This document shows, one piece after another, positions 1 through 6,772 of a stretch of DNA of 10,023 nt. A program made the translations under genes and the position numbers. Origin of the DNA: Prevotellaceae bacterium UBA7017. Its GTDB lineage: Bacteria > Bacteroidota > Bacteroidia > Bacteroidales > Bacteroidaceae. Below the pieces are notes generated by a model. That model saw only the letters and a program-made list of their open reading frames with translations, ran no database searches and was not told the DNA's origin. Numbering within the stretch: position 1 is the first letter of the stretch; each line of letters starts with the position of its first letter. The stretch spans positions 2,423 to 12,445 of the forward strand of contig DJWZ01000093.1 in assembly GCA_002449535.1 (NCBI GenBank). Direction: 5' to 3'.

Positions 1-380
1 ATCCAGTCGTAGTTGTTGACCATCTCGGCAGCATTAGGCTCGTTGGAATTGAAATCGAGGAATTTAGCCACCTGTGCCTTGATGCACTCCTGATTATGGT
101 ACAGGGTGTCGGCGTCAAGAAGGTTGCGCTCCTGTGACTTTCCTGAAGGGTCGCCAATCATGCCCGTCGCTCCTCCTACGAGGATGATAGGCTTGTGGCC
201 ACAATGCTGCAGATGACGCAGCATCATGATGCCGCAAAGGTGACCAATGTGGAGAGAGTCAGCCGTAGGGTCGGTACCCAGATAGGCTGTTACCATTTCC
301 TTCTGAAGCAATTCTTCTGCTCCAGGCATAATCTGCGCGAGCATGCCGCGCCACTTTAGTTCTTCAATGAAGTTTTTCAT
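1..380 (-). CDS. tyrS: Tyrosine-tRNA ligase, N-terminal part (runs off the left edge)
   Basis: Cytoplasmic class I aminoacyl-tRNA synthetase that charges tRNA-Tyr with tyrosine using ATP. The visible part is 126 residues, starting MKNFIEELKWRGML. It contains the tyrosine/ATP-site region YLGTDPTADSLHIGHL with the HIGH signature at residues 44-47, followed by GGATGMIGDPSGK at about 69-81, both typical of bacterial TyrS. Family members are roughly 400-430 residues, so about two thirds, including the KMSKS loop and the S4-like tail, lies outside the window. The start ATG is preceded by an A-rich stretch and no clear Shine-Dalgarno site, as is usual in Bacteroidetes. It is the last visible gene of the metK to tyrS cluster and is separated from yidD by a 97-bp gap carrying short tandem repeats. 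Confidence 0.96.
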   Translation of the reverse strand, partial: MKNFIEELKWRGMLAQIMPGAEELLQKEMVTAYLGTDPTADSLHIGHLCGIMMLRHLQHCGHKPIILVGGATGMIGDPSGKSQERNLLDADTLYHNQECIKAQVAKFLDFNSNEPNAAEMVNNYDW

Positions 381-410
381 CGTCTTTTTTATATTATAGG
401 GCCTATATGC

Positions 411-428
411 CTTATGGGGCTTATGGGG
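411..428. repeat. Two tandem copies of a 9-mer (CTTATGGGG)
   Basis: CTTATGGGG occurs twice head to tail, and a related CCTATATGC lies just before it. The copies sit in the gap between yidD and tyrS, next to the heptamer array. No TAnnTTTG box or strong hairpin with a T-tract is visible in this gap, so it does not look like a promoter or an intrinsic terminator. Confidence 0.7.
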
Positions 429-443
429 TTAATTCTTCACTCC

Positions 444-481
444 CACCTCTCACCTCTCACCTCTCACCTGTCACCTCTCAC
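444..481. repeat. Heptamer tandem repeat (CACCTCT, five copies)
   Basis: Five consecutive heptamers (CACCTCT three times, CACCTGT, CACCTCT) followed by a partial CAC; the minus strand reads AGAGGTG repeats. One copy differs by a single base. The array covers the stop codon of yidD at 478-480 and extends into the gap before tyrS. The unit length of 7 is not a multiple of 3, so copy-number changes here would not preserve a reading frame, but almost all of the array is downstream of the yidD coding region. Its function is unknown. Confidence 0.9.
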
Positions 482-720
482 GGCACCGGGTCATAGCCCG
501 AGCCACCCCAGGGATGACATCTTAGCAGACGTCGTATCGCGAGATATAGTCCGCGAACGGGACCGTGTTTGATGATTGCTTCCTTAGCGTATTGTGAGCA
601 TGTTGGCGTAAACCGGCACGAGGGGGGCGTGAATGGCGATATGCACACTTGGTAGAATGTGATAGGTGCTATCAGGATTGCTGTGCCAATATTTCGGAGC
701 CACGTTGCAATAGGTTGCAT
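478..720 (-). CDS. yidD: Membrane protein insertion efficiency factor YidD
   Basis: Small membrane-associated protein of the YidD (DUF37) family, which in Escherichia coli assists YidC/Sec-dependent insertion of inner-membrane proteins. The 80-residue product has the full family signature: an amphipathic N-terminal helix (about 3-25), FYQVCISPFTPPSCRFTPTCSQYAKEA with Cys35 and Cys41, and RCHPWGGSGYDPVP with Cys68 at the C terminus. Length is normal for the family. The start overlaps the 3' end of rnpA by 49 bp in another frame. No later ATG would keep the conserved core, so the overlap appears real and suggests translational coupling. The protein ends right after DPVP, and its stop codon lies inside the heptamer repeat. 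Confidence 0.95.
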   Translation of the reverse strand: MQPIATWLRNIGTAILIAPITFYQVCISPFTPPSCRFTPTCSQYAKEAIIKHGPVRGLYLAIRRLLRCHPWGGSGYDPVP

Positions 721-1040
721 ACTTTCTTAGTGATAACGCTGGTAGGATAGTGCTTGTTGTCAAGCCAAAGGAACGCTACGGAGAGTGGCTTGCTGCTCGT
801 GAGAAGCTGCTTGTTCGTACGGTATGCCTCACGTATCTGCCGCTTTACACGATTGCGATCGACGGCATTATGGAAGAGACGTTTCGGGACGGAGATGAGC
901 ACCTGCGTACTGTCAGACTCTCTGAATACCATCCTCAGCGGATATGCCTGCAAACTCTTACCCTCTCCCGGCTCAAAAAGACGTTCGATGAGCAGATGAC
1001 TGCATAGGTGCTCGCATTTGGGAAAACCGTTCTTCTTCAT
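672..1040 (-). CDS. rnpA: Ribonuclease P protein component
   Basis: Protein subunit of RNase P; it binds the catalytic RNA and helps it remove 5' leaders from pre-tRNAs. The product is 122 residues, within the usual range. The family signature AVDRNRVKRQIREAYR, including the RNR motif, lies at residues 59-74 and is preceded by the strand ISVPKRLFHN. The N-terminal segment CEHLCSHLLIERLFEPG matches the family pattern of an RLxxxxxFxxLF-like helix in weak form. It lies 38 bp after hemD and overlaps yidD by 49 bp. In many bacteria rnpA follows rpmH near the origin; here it sits between hemD and yidD, and no rpmH is seen in the window. Confidence 0.95.
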   Translation of the reverse strand: MKKNGFPKCEHLCSHLLIERLFEPGEGKSLQAYPLRMVFRESDSTQVLISVPKRLFHNAVDRNRVKRQIREAYRTNKQLLTSSKPLSVAFLWLDNKHYPTSVITKKVCNLLQRGSEILAQQS

Positions 1041-1078
1041 GTCTCAATCTCTTCCGTGCTGCTCTCCCTTGTCGTTCT

Positions 1079-1828
1079 CTATTCCTCAGCCTCTTGCAGA
1101 TAGTGACGCAGGGCACTTGTCATGGAAGGATACTTCTCGGTAGGAGCTTCTATCTCCAGGGAAAGACCTGCGTTGCGTGCCGCCTGGGCAGTGGCAGGAC
1201 CAAAGGTTCCAATCTTCAGGTCGCCGTCCTTCAGGTTTGGGAAGGTGTCTTTGAGGGCTTTTATGCCTGTAGGCGAGAAGAAAAGTGCCATGTCATAGTC
1301 GAAAGCCTTGAGCTCTTCTTTGGAGAATGTGTTGGTGACAGTGCGGTACATTACACACTCCGTATGGTTGAGACCATTCTTGTCGAGAAGCTCTGTGACA
1401 CAGTTGCTGGCAACATCGCTGACAGGGACAAGGTACCTCTCATTCTTATGTTTTACCATAGATGGGATAAGGTCGTCTATCTTGCCAGAAGAGCCAAAGA
1501 ATATCTTGCGCTTACGATACTGGGTGTATTTCTGAATATAAAGCGCTATCGTCTCTGTGACACAGAAATACTTCATCGTCTCTGGTACATTGAAACGCGC
1601 TTCCTTTGCCAATGCGAAATAGTTGTCTATAGCATGGCGGGAGGTGAAGATAACGGCGGTGTAATCGTTGAAATTGATATGCTGTTGACGAAACTCTTGT
1701 ATCGTAACGCTTTCAACCTTTATGAAAGGTCGGAAAACTATTTCGACACCGAAATCCTCAGAAATGGTGTAATACAACGACTTATTACTGGTGGGTTGTG
1801 GTTGAGAAACTAAAATCTTTTTTACCAT
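1079..1828 (-). CDS. hemD: Uroporphyrinogen-III synthase
   Basis: Cytoplasmic enzyme that cyclises hydroxymethylbilane to uroporphyrinogen III, the branch point to haem, sirohaem and cobalamin. The family is very divergent in sequence. The 249-residue product shows its recurring features: VSQPQP at the N terminus, AVIFTSRHAIDNYF (about 58-71), an ALFFSPTGIKAL segment (181-192) and the glycine-rich IGTFGPATAQAARNAG (206-221), consistent with the two-domain HemD fold. Length is typical. It follows the DUF4271 gene by 27 bp and precedes rnpA by 38 bp. No other tetrapyrrole gene is in the window, so its place in the pathway rests on family assignment. A candidate promoter lies about 100 bp upstream, inside DUF4271. 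Confidence 0.88.
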   Translation of the reverse strand: MVKKILVSQPQPTSNKSLYYTISEDFGVEIVFRPFIKVESVTIQEFRQQHINFNDYTAVIFTSRHAIDNYFALAKEARFNVPETMKYFCVTETIALYIQKYTQYRKRKIFFGSSGKIDDLIPSMVKHKNERYLVPVSDVASNCVTELLDKNGLNHTECVMYRTVTNTFSKEELKAFDYDMALFFSPTGIKALKDTFPNLKDGDLKIGTFGPATAQAARNAGLSLEIEAPTEKYPSMTSALRHYLQEAEE

Positions 1829-1855
1829 CGTGTTTATGTCAGAAGTGTTACTACT

Positions 1856-2548
1856 TTATGTGCCTTTTAATGTCTGTGCTACACATGTCAAAGTGCCAGC
1901 AAGTAAAGCCAACGGTACGGCTTCAAGGGTGCAAAGGTACAAAAAAAATGGGACATACAACTTTTTTTTCTTAAAAAAGATGCTCCATGCGTTATAAATT
2001 CTGATAAAAAGTGTGATTGTAATACCTGCTATTGCCAAAAAGAGTGTTGCCGTGGCGCTTAACCCTAAATATACATGTACTAATGCTACCGGTAAGAACC
2101 ATAGTCCCTGCAATGCTGTTGAAAAGTGGAACAGGTGAAGCCATGCACGCCATTGCTGAATGTTGCAGTATATAGGGATTGTAATCATGTAAAGCAGTCG
2201 CTTCAGCAATATGAAGGCAAGGAAAATGCCTGCGTAGGCTGCCATTATAAGGTAATGGTTCTGGGCAAGCGACGCTCCGAAGTAATGCAATTCTGCAGAG
2301 TAACCCATTACTGACAGTGCCATTATTGACTGCGCGGTCAGGAACAACTCTACTCTTTCGTCACTTTTCGTATGGCGATAGTTGCTGAGATTTGTTGTGT
2401 GGATGAAAAGGGCGCGTATGCGTAATGGCAGTGTGTTTCTTGAGCGCATTACTATCATTATAGAAAGCAAAGAACACAAGAGCAGCACCAATGACAATGT
2501 GTTGTCTGCAGATATGGTGTAGGGAACTGATAGTCCTTCAACGCGCAT
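1856..2548 (-). CDS. DUF4271 family membrane protein
   Basis: Integral membrane protein of unknown function with 230 residues. Hydrophobic segments are visible at about 17-35, 68-86, 98-120, 148-163, 167-187 and 198-220, giving roughly five or six membrane spans. Between spans 1 and 2 lies a charged segment (RNTLPLRIR... YRHTKSDERVE), and a KKKK cluster at 193-196 precedes the last span. The C-terminal FFLYLCTLEAVPLALL matches the conserved end of DUF4271 proteins as I recall it. The start ATG shares one base with the metK stop codon (TAATG at 2546-2550), which implies translational coupling to metK. The next gene is hemD. The steady company of metK, hemD, rnpA and yidD does not reveal a function; a link to membrane biogenesis is only a guess. 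Confidence 0.82.
   Translation of the reverse strand: MRVEGLSVPYTISADNTLSLVLLLCSLLSIMIVMRSRNTLPLRIRALFIHTTNLSNYRHTKSDERVELFLTAQSIMALSVMGYSAELHYFGASLAQNHYLIMAAYAGIFLAFILLKRLLYMITIPIYCNIQQWRAWLHLFHFSTALQGLWFLPVALVHVYLGLSATATLFLAIAGITITLFIRIYNAWSIFFKKKKLYVPFFLYLCTLEAVPLALLAGTLTCVAQTLKGT
1932..1961 (-). promoter_or_regulatory. Candidate Bacteroidetes-type promoter inside DUF4271 (for hemD-rnpA-yidD-tyrS)
   Basis: On the minus strand TACCTTTG (1932-1939) matches the Bacteroidetes -7 consensus TAnnTTTG. The 13-base block TACCTTTGCACCC is identical to that of the rpsO promoter. A GTTG at 1958-1961 lies 18 bp upstream, an imperfect match to the -33 TTTG and slightly shorter spacing than the usual 19-21, with a T-run between the boxes. 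Transcription would start near 1925, about 100 nt before the hemD start. The same bases encode the conserved residues FFLYLCTLE of DUF4271, so the match could be a by-product of protein conservation. Confidence 0.45.
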
Positions 2549-3798
2549 TACAGGAATGCTTTTCTAAACTTTTCTACAAGGTCGAGTTTCTCCCATGTGA
2601 AGAGTTCCACCTCTATCTCTTTTGTCGGATGATAGGCTGATGTGAACACCTTCTTGACTGTATGAGGCTGACGTCCCATGTGTCCGTAAGCAGCTGTTTC
2701 AACATACATTGGCTGACGCAGTTTCAGGGTGCGCTCTATTGCCTTCGGGCGGAAATCAAACAGCTCTTTAAGCTTGGCTGCTATCTCGCCGTCTGTCATC
2801 TTGACATGGCTCTTGCCGTAGGTGTTGACATATACGGAAACAGGTTCCGCAACACCAATGGCATAGGATAATTGTACGAGAATCTCATCACTGACGCCTG
2901 CTGCTACAAGATTCTTTGCAACATAACGTGCTGCATAGGCGGCAGAGCGGTCAACCTTTGAAGAGTCCTTGCCAGAGAAAGCACCACCGCCATGGGCACC
3001 ACGACCTCCGTATGTGTCAACGATGATTTTGCGTCCTGTAAGACCGGTATCTCCGTGAGGACCTCCGATGACGAACTTTCCTGTAGGATTTACGAGATAC
3101 TTTATGTCATCATTAAACAGTGCCAGCATTTTGGGCTCGTTCAGCTGCGCCTTAACACGGGGAATAAGGATGTTGATGACATCGTCCTTAATCTTTGCGA
3201 GCATAGGTTCGTCAGCATCAAATTCGTCATGCTGTGTAGAAACAACGATAGTGTCAATGCGTTCTGGTACGCCGGCATCGCTGTATTGCACTGTTACTTG
3301 TGACTTGCTGTCCGGACGCAGATACGTCATCTGCTTACCCTCTTTGCGTATGTCTGCAAGGGTCTTCATGATGAGATGGGCGATGTCAAGAGTCACAGGT
3401 ATGTAACGGTCTGTCTCATTGGTGGCATAGCCGAACATCATGCCTTGGTCACCAGCTCCCTGCTCTTCCTCTATAGCGCGTGAAACGCCCTGGTTTATAT
3501 CCTGGCTCTGTTCATGAATGGCAGAAAGGATGCCGCACGAATTGCCGTCAAACTGATATTCTGACTTGGTGTAACCAATGCGATTTATGGTGTTGCGGGC
3601 AATGGTCTGAAGGTCTATGTAGGCTTCAGAAGAAACCTCGCCCATAAGAACTACCTGTCCGGTAGTTACGAATGATTCTATTGCACAATGTGCTGCGTCA
3701 TCGTATGCCAGGAATTGATCGAGTAGGGCATCGCTAATCTGGTCGGCAACTTTGTCGGGATGACCCTCGGAAACGGATTCGGATGTGAAAAGATACAT
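2548..3798 (-). CDS. metK: S-adenosylmethionine synthetase
   Basis: Cytoplasmic methionine adenosyltransferase that makes S-adenosylmethionine from methionine and ATP, the main methyl donor of the cell. The 416-residue product carries the N-terminal ATP/methionine motif SEGHPDKVADQISDA (His13, Lys16), signature 1 GAGDQGMMFGYA (114-125) and signature 2 GGGAFSGKDSSKVDRSAAY (270-288), with the three-fold repeated MetK architecture. It is longer than the E. coli enzyme (384 residues), as I recall for Bacteroidetes homologues. The start lies about 30 bp past the rpsO terminator and no TAnnTTTG box was found in between, so its promoter is unclear. There is no room for a SAM riboswitch in this gap. 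It overlaps the DUF4271 gene by one base. Confidence 0.98.
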   Translation of the reverse strand: MYLFTSESVSEGHPDKVADQISDALLDQFLAYDDAAHCAIESFVTTGQVVLMGEVSSEAYIDLQTIARNTINRIGYTKSEYQFDGNSCGILSAIHEQSQDINQGVSRAIEEEQGAGDQGMMFGYATNETDRYIPVTLDIAHLIMKTLADIRKEGKQMTYLRPDSKSQVTVQYSDAGVPERIDTIVVSTQHDEFDADEPMLAKIKDDVINILIPRVKAQLNEPKMLALFNDDIKYLVNPTGKFVIGGPHGDTGLTGRKIIVDTYGGRGAHGGGAFSGKDSSKVDRSAAYAARYVAKNLVAAGVSDEILVQLSYAIGVAEPVSVYVNTYGKSHVKMTDGEIAAKLKELFDFRPKAIERTLKLRQPMYVETAAYGHMGRQPHTVKKVFTSAYHPTKEIEVELFTWEKLDLVEKFRKAFL

Positions 3799-3828
3799 AT
3801 TTTGAGCTGATGTGTAATGGTTTAGAGT

Positions 3829-3867
3829 AAAAAATCCCTCAAAAGCATTGCATGCTCATGAGGGATT
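3829..3867 (-). terminator. Intrinsic terminator after rpsO
   Basis: On the minus strand AATCCCTCA (3867-3859) pairs perfectly with TGAGGGATT (3841-3833). Above a small 2x2 internal loop the stem continues as AGCAT/ATGCT with a GCA loop. The stem runs directly into a T-tract (A-run on the plus strand from 3829). It begins about 20 bp after the rpsO stop codon and ends about 30 bp before metK, so it closes the rpsO unit. Readthrough might feed metK. Confidence 0.92.
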
Positions 3868-3887
3868 ATCTGATGGTCTTTGTAGTC

Positions 3888-4157
3888 TTATTTACGCAGG
3901 CCGAGTGCCTTCACGATAGCACGATAACGATTGATGTCGCGGTCGTAGAGGTAATCGAGCAGTGAACGGCGCTTACCTACGAGCTTTGTCAAAGAACGTG
4001 CAGTCTTGTAGTCCTTGTGGTTAGCCTTCAGGTGCTCTGTAAGGTGCTTGATACGATAGGTGAAGAGTGCTATCTGGCTCTCTGCAGAACCTGTATCAGT
4101 TGTTCCTTTACCATACTGTCCAAAAATCTCAGCCTTCTTTTCGTTGTCTAAATACAT
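3888..4157 (-). CDS. rpsO: 30S ribosomal protein S15
   Basis: Primary-binding protein of the small ribosomal subunit that binds the three-way junction of the 16S rRNA central domain and nucleates platform assembly. The 89-residue length is canonical. The helical protein shows the S15 core GTTDTGSAESQIALFTYRIKHLTEHL (18-43), then the RNA-contacting HKDYKTARSLTKLVGKRRSLLDYL (47-70) and the tail RYRAIVKALGLRK. It has its own promoter, a long leader and a terminator, so it appears to be a monocistronic unit. No Shine-Dalgarno sequence is visible just before the ATG, which is normal in this phylum. In several other bacteria S15 represses its own translation through the mRNA leader; the leader here has features compatible with that. 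Confidence 0.98.
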   Translation of the reverse strand: MYLDNEKKAEIFGQYGKGTTDTGSAESQIALFTYRIKHLTEHLKANHKDYKTARSLTKLVGKRRSLLDYLYDRDINRYRAIVKALGLRK

Positions 4158-4275
4158 AGTAATTTGTAAAGGTGACTGTAGTGTGAGTAATTCTCATTAC
4201 ATCCTTCGAATGTTCATGAAGCCAGTCACAAAAACACTCATGGCATCGTCGAATGCAGCTTCGTTTTTACGAAAG
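4158..4275 (-). promoter_or_regulatory. rpsO 5' leader with branched fold (candidate S15-binding element)
   Basis: The predicted leader is about 118 nt. Read on the minus strand, GTGACTG (4229-4223) can pair with CAGTCAC (4178-4172), closing a 44-nt region. Inside it GTAAT-GAGA-ATTAC (4200-4187) forms a hairpin with a GNRA-type loop. A second helix is possible as CTTC/GAAG (4221-4218 with 4207-4204), giving a three-way junction, or alternatively as ACATTC-GAA-GGATGT (4213-4199), which competes with the GAGA hairpin for two bases. A further six-pair hairpin (4274-4259) lies at the 5' end. S15 binds a three-way junction in 16S rRNA, so autoregulation is plausible, but pairing was assessed by eye only. 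Confidence 0.45.
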
Positions 4276-4281
4276 CGGGTG

Positions 4282-4313
4282 CAAAGGTAGTGTTTTTTTT
4301 TGAAACCACCAAA
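4282..4313 (-). promoter_or_regulatory. rpsO: Bacteroidetes-type promoter of rpsO
   Basis: On the minus strand a -33 TTTG (4313-4310) is followed after exactly 20 bp by TACCTTTG (4289-4282), a full match to the TAnnTTTG -7 element recognised by the primary sigma factor of Bacteroidetes. The spacer is rich in A on the minus strand. Transcription would begin near 4275, giving the long rpsO leader. The promoter starts 11 bp past the murF-alr stop codon with no terminator hairpin between them, so upstream readthrough into rpsO is also possible. Confidence 0.88.
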
Positions 4314-4324
4314 TTTTTTGACAA

Positions 4325-6772
4325 CTATTCCCTATAATAGATGCGTTTTACCCTGTTTGAGATACCTGTAAGTAACTCATAAGGAATGGTGTCGAGGATG
4401 TCAGAAAGCACCGTGACAGGCAGGTTGTTGCCGAATATCTCTACGCTGTCTCCTTCTTTACAATCAATGCCTGTCACGTCTATCATACATACGTCCATGC
4501 AGACGTTGCCAACATATTCTGCCTTTTTGCCATTGACGAGACAATATGCATGGTGATTGCCCAGATGCCTGTTCAATCCATCTGCGTATCCTATGGGAAT
4601 TGCTGCTATGAGGCTGTCCTTGTCAAGTATTGTACGACGCGAGTAGCCTATAGACTCTCCTGCTTTCACATGACGAATCTGCAGTATCGTTGTCTTTAGG
4701 GTTGCAACGTTGTTTATGATGCTATTGTTTCGAGGGTTAACACCATAAAGTCCTATGCCAAGTCGGCACATGTCCTCTTGATATTCGGGGAAGTGCTCTA
4801 TTGCAGCACTATTGCAGATATGGCGCAGAATATGATGTGAGAACGCTGCCTGAACAGCATCGGCCCCCTTCGTGAACAGGGAGTATTGTAACTTTGAGAA
4901 ATCATCGAAACCATCATCATCGCTACCAACGAAGTGAGAGAAGATAGAACGTGGTATTAGGGCATTCTGATGTGTCAGATATTCTACGAGACGTGGCATG
5001 TCATCAATGGGATGGAAACCGAGACGATGCATGCCAGTGTCTAATTTAATGTGTATTGGCCATCCTGTGATACCTTCTTTTGTAGCTGCGTGACATAGTG
5101 CCTCAAGCAAGCGGAAAGAATAGACTTCTGGTTCAAGATCATAATCGAACATCGTTTTAAAAGATGTCATCTCAGGATTCATTATCATGATATTGGCTGT
5201 AATGCCCGCTTTCCTAAGTGCTACTCCTTCATCTGCCACAGCTACTGCTAAGTAATCTACACAATGCTCCTGCAAGGTCTTTGCCACTTCTATGGCTCCA
5301 GTGCCATAACCATCAGCCTTAATCATGCATACAATCTTCTTTTCGCCCATAAGGTCACGATAATGATTGAGATTGTTTATCAGTGCAGAGAGATTAACCT
5401 CCAGGGTCGTCTCGTGCACTTTTTCGACTAAAAGGTCGGTTATGCGATCGAATCTATAGCGTCGTGCCCCTTTTATCAGAATGATTTCATTGCGTAATGT
5501 ACCGAAAGTGCTGGAGATAAGGAAAGACTCAGTGTCTTCATAATTTGCAAACTGTATGTTTCCCGTTGCGGAAGTAATCTGTTTTCCTATTGTAATCAGC
5601 TTTGTTATTCCACGCCTTTGAATCATGTTGAGAACCTCGCGACTTATTTCCTCGTTATTCATTCCAGACTGCTCGATGTCGCTGAGTATAAGGGTCAGTT
5701 CTCGTCCCTGTCGATCCTGCCTGCGGTTCATGAAGTCGAGTGCTATGTCAAGAGAAGCAAGGTCACTATTGTAAGAATCGTTGATAAGAATACAGTTATG
5801 CTGTCCTTCCTTCACTTCCAGACGCATTGCTATCGGCTCTAATTGGCTCATGCGCTCGGAGAGGTCTTTTGGTGGAATTCCAAGGTGAAGTGCTGCCAAT
5901 GCCGTAATGATAATGGAATCAATAGGGGACAGAAGGGTGGGGAAGTCGAAATGATTTTCTTCTCCCTCATAAATATAATGTACGCGCGTTAGATCCTCAT
6001 GCGTCTCAACTTCCTTTACGAAGAAGGGTGCTTCTGGATTGGTGAAAGAGAATGCCAGTTTCTTTCCCTTGAATTCGCTCTTTTTCAGGGTGCGGAAGAT
6101 AACATCATTGTCAGCAGGATATATCAAGGTCTTGCAATCCTTGAATAGTAGCATCTTTTCTGCACATTTCTCTTCCAAGGAATGGAAGTTTTCTTGGTGA
6201 GCCTGTCCGAGGTTAGTGAAGATGCCAATAGTAGGTTGTATGATGTCTGCTAACCGCATCATCTCATCAGGCTTGCTGATGCCTGCCTCAAAAAGACCTA
6301 TCTCGCTGTTTTTGTCAAGTCGCCAAACGCTCAGTGGTACGCCAATCTGCGAATTGTAGGAACGTGGCGACCGCGTAACCCGCATTGACGGCATAAGAAT
6401 CTGGTAAAGCCATTCCTTGACAACGGTCTTCCCATTACTGCCGGTAATGCCGACAATGGGGATGTTGAAGTTGTCACGATGCCTCTCAGCTAATCTTTGA
6501 AGAGCCTCAAGGGTGTCGTTGACAACTAAGAAGTTAGCTCCAGGTAAATCCTCGGTAGGTTGTTTAGTGACTACGAAATTACGTACACCGCGATTATAAA
6601 GCTCGTTAATATACTTGTGTCCGTCATTATGTTCGGAACGAAGTGCAAAGAATAATGTCTCTTCGGGAAATGCCAATGACCTGCTATCGGTCAGCAGGAA
6701 AGAAATGTTCTTGTCTGCCGTGCCACAGCGGTGGGCACCAATGAGTGTTGTAATTTGATTGATTGAATACAT
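4325..6772 (-). CDS. murF-alr: Bifunctional MurF ligase / alanine racemase fusion
   Basis: Cytoplasmic two-domain enzyme of peptidoglycan precursor synthesis. The N-terminal MurF part (about 1-450) would join D-Ala-D-Ala to UDP-MurNAc-tripeptide using ATP. It shows the P-loop GITGSNGKT (108-116, Lys115), GQAHQENFHSLEEKCAEK (189-206), where a lysine is the likely carbamylated residue, and the NDSYNS motif (331-336). The C-terminal Alr part (about 455-815) would interconvert L- and D-alanine with PLP; Lys485 in MIKADGYGTGA is the PLP lysine and Tyr729 in IPIGYADGLNRH the second catalytic base, followed by GNVCMDVCMIDVT. Such fusions are known in Bacteroidetes. The start ATG directly follows the GH2 stop (TAAATG), so translation is probably coupled to that gene. 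No frameshift is seen. Confidence 0.96.
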   Translation of the reverse strand: MYSINQITTLIGAHRCGTADKNISFLLTDSRSLAFPEETLFFALRSEHNDGHKYINELYNRGVRNFVVTKQPTEDLPGANFLVVNDTLEALQRLAERHRDNFNIPIVGITGSNGKTVVKEWLYQILMPSMRVTRSPRSYNSQIGVPLSVWRLDKNSEIGLFEAGISKPDEMMRLADIIQPTIGIFTNLGQAHQENFHSLEEKCAEKMLLFKDCKTLIYPADNDVIFRTLKKSEFKGKKLAFSFTNPEAPFFVKEVETHEDLTRVHYIYEGEENHFDFPTLLSPIDSIIITALAALHLGIPPKDLSERMSQLEPIAMRLEVKEGQHNCILINDSYNSDLASLDIALDFMNRRQDRQGRELTLILSDIEQSGMNNEEISREVLNMIQRRGITKLITIGKQITSATGNIQFANYEDTESFLISSTFGTLRNEIILIKGARRYRFDRITDLLVEKVHETTLEVNLSALINNLNHYRDLMGEKKIVCMIKADGYGTGAIEVAKTLQEHCVDYLAVAVADEGVALRKAGITANIMIMNPEMTSFKTMFDYDLEPEVYSFRLLEALCHAATKEGITGWPIHIKLDTGMHRLGFHPIDDMPRLVEYLTHQNALIPRSIFSHFVGSDDDGFDDFSKLQYSLFTKGADAVQAAFSHHILRHICNSAAIEHFPEYQEDMCRLGIGLYGVNPRNNSIINNVATLKTTILQIRHVKAGESIGYSRRTILDKDSLIAAIPIGYADGLNRHLGNHHAYCLVNGKKAEYVGNVCMDVCMIDVTGIDCKEGDSVEIFGNNLPVTVLSDILDTIPYELLTGISNRVKRIYYRE

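Noticed and set aside
381..443. Terminator or promoter between yidD and tyrS
   Set aside because: The short inverted GGC/GCC stretch has no strong stem with a T-tract, and no TAnnTTTG box is present on the minus strand.
1094..1813. Open frame of 239 codons on the plus strand
   Set aside because: It lies antisense over hemD, whose protein matches a known family; the plus-strand translation has no recognisable domain and no promoter.
1941..1970. Homopolymer runs of A and T in DUF4271 as a frameshift site
   Set aside because: The frame is intact through both runs and the downstream translation keeps the conserved family ending, so no frameshift is needed.
3799..3828. SAM riboswitch before metK
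   Set aside because: Only about 30 bases separate the terminator from the start codon, too short for any known SAM-binding aptamer class of usual size.
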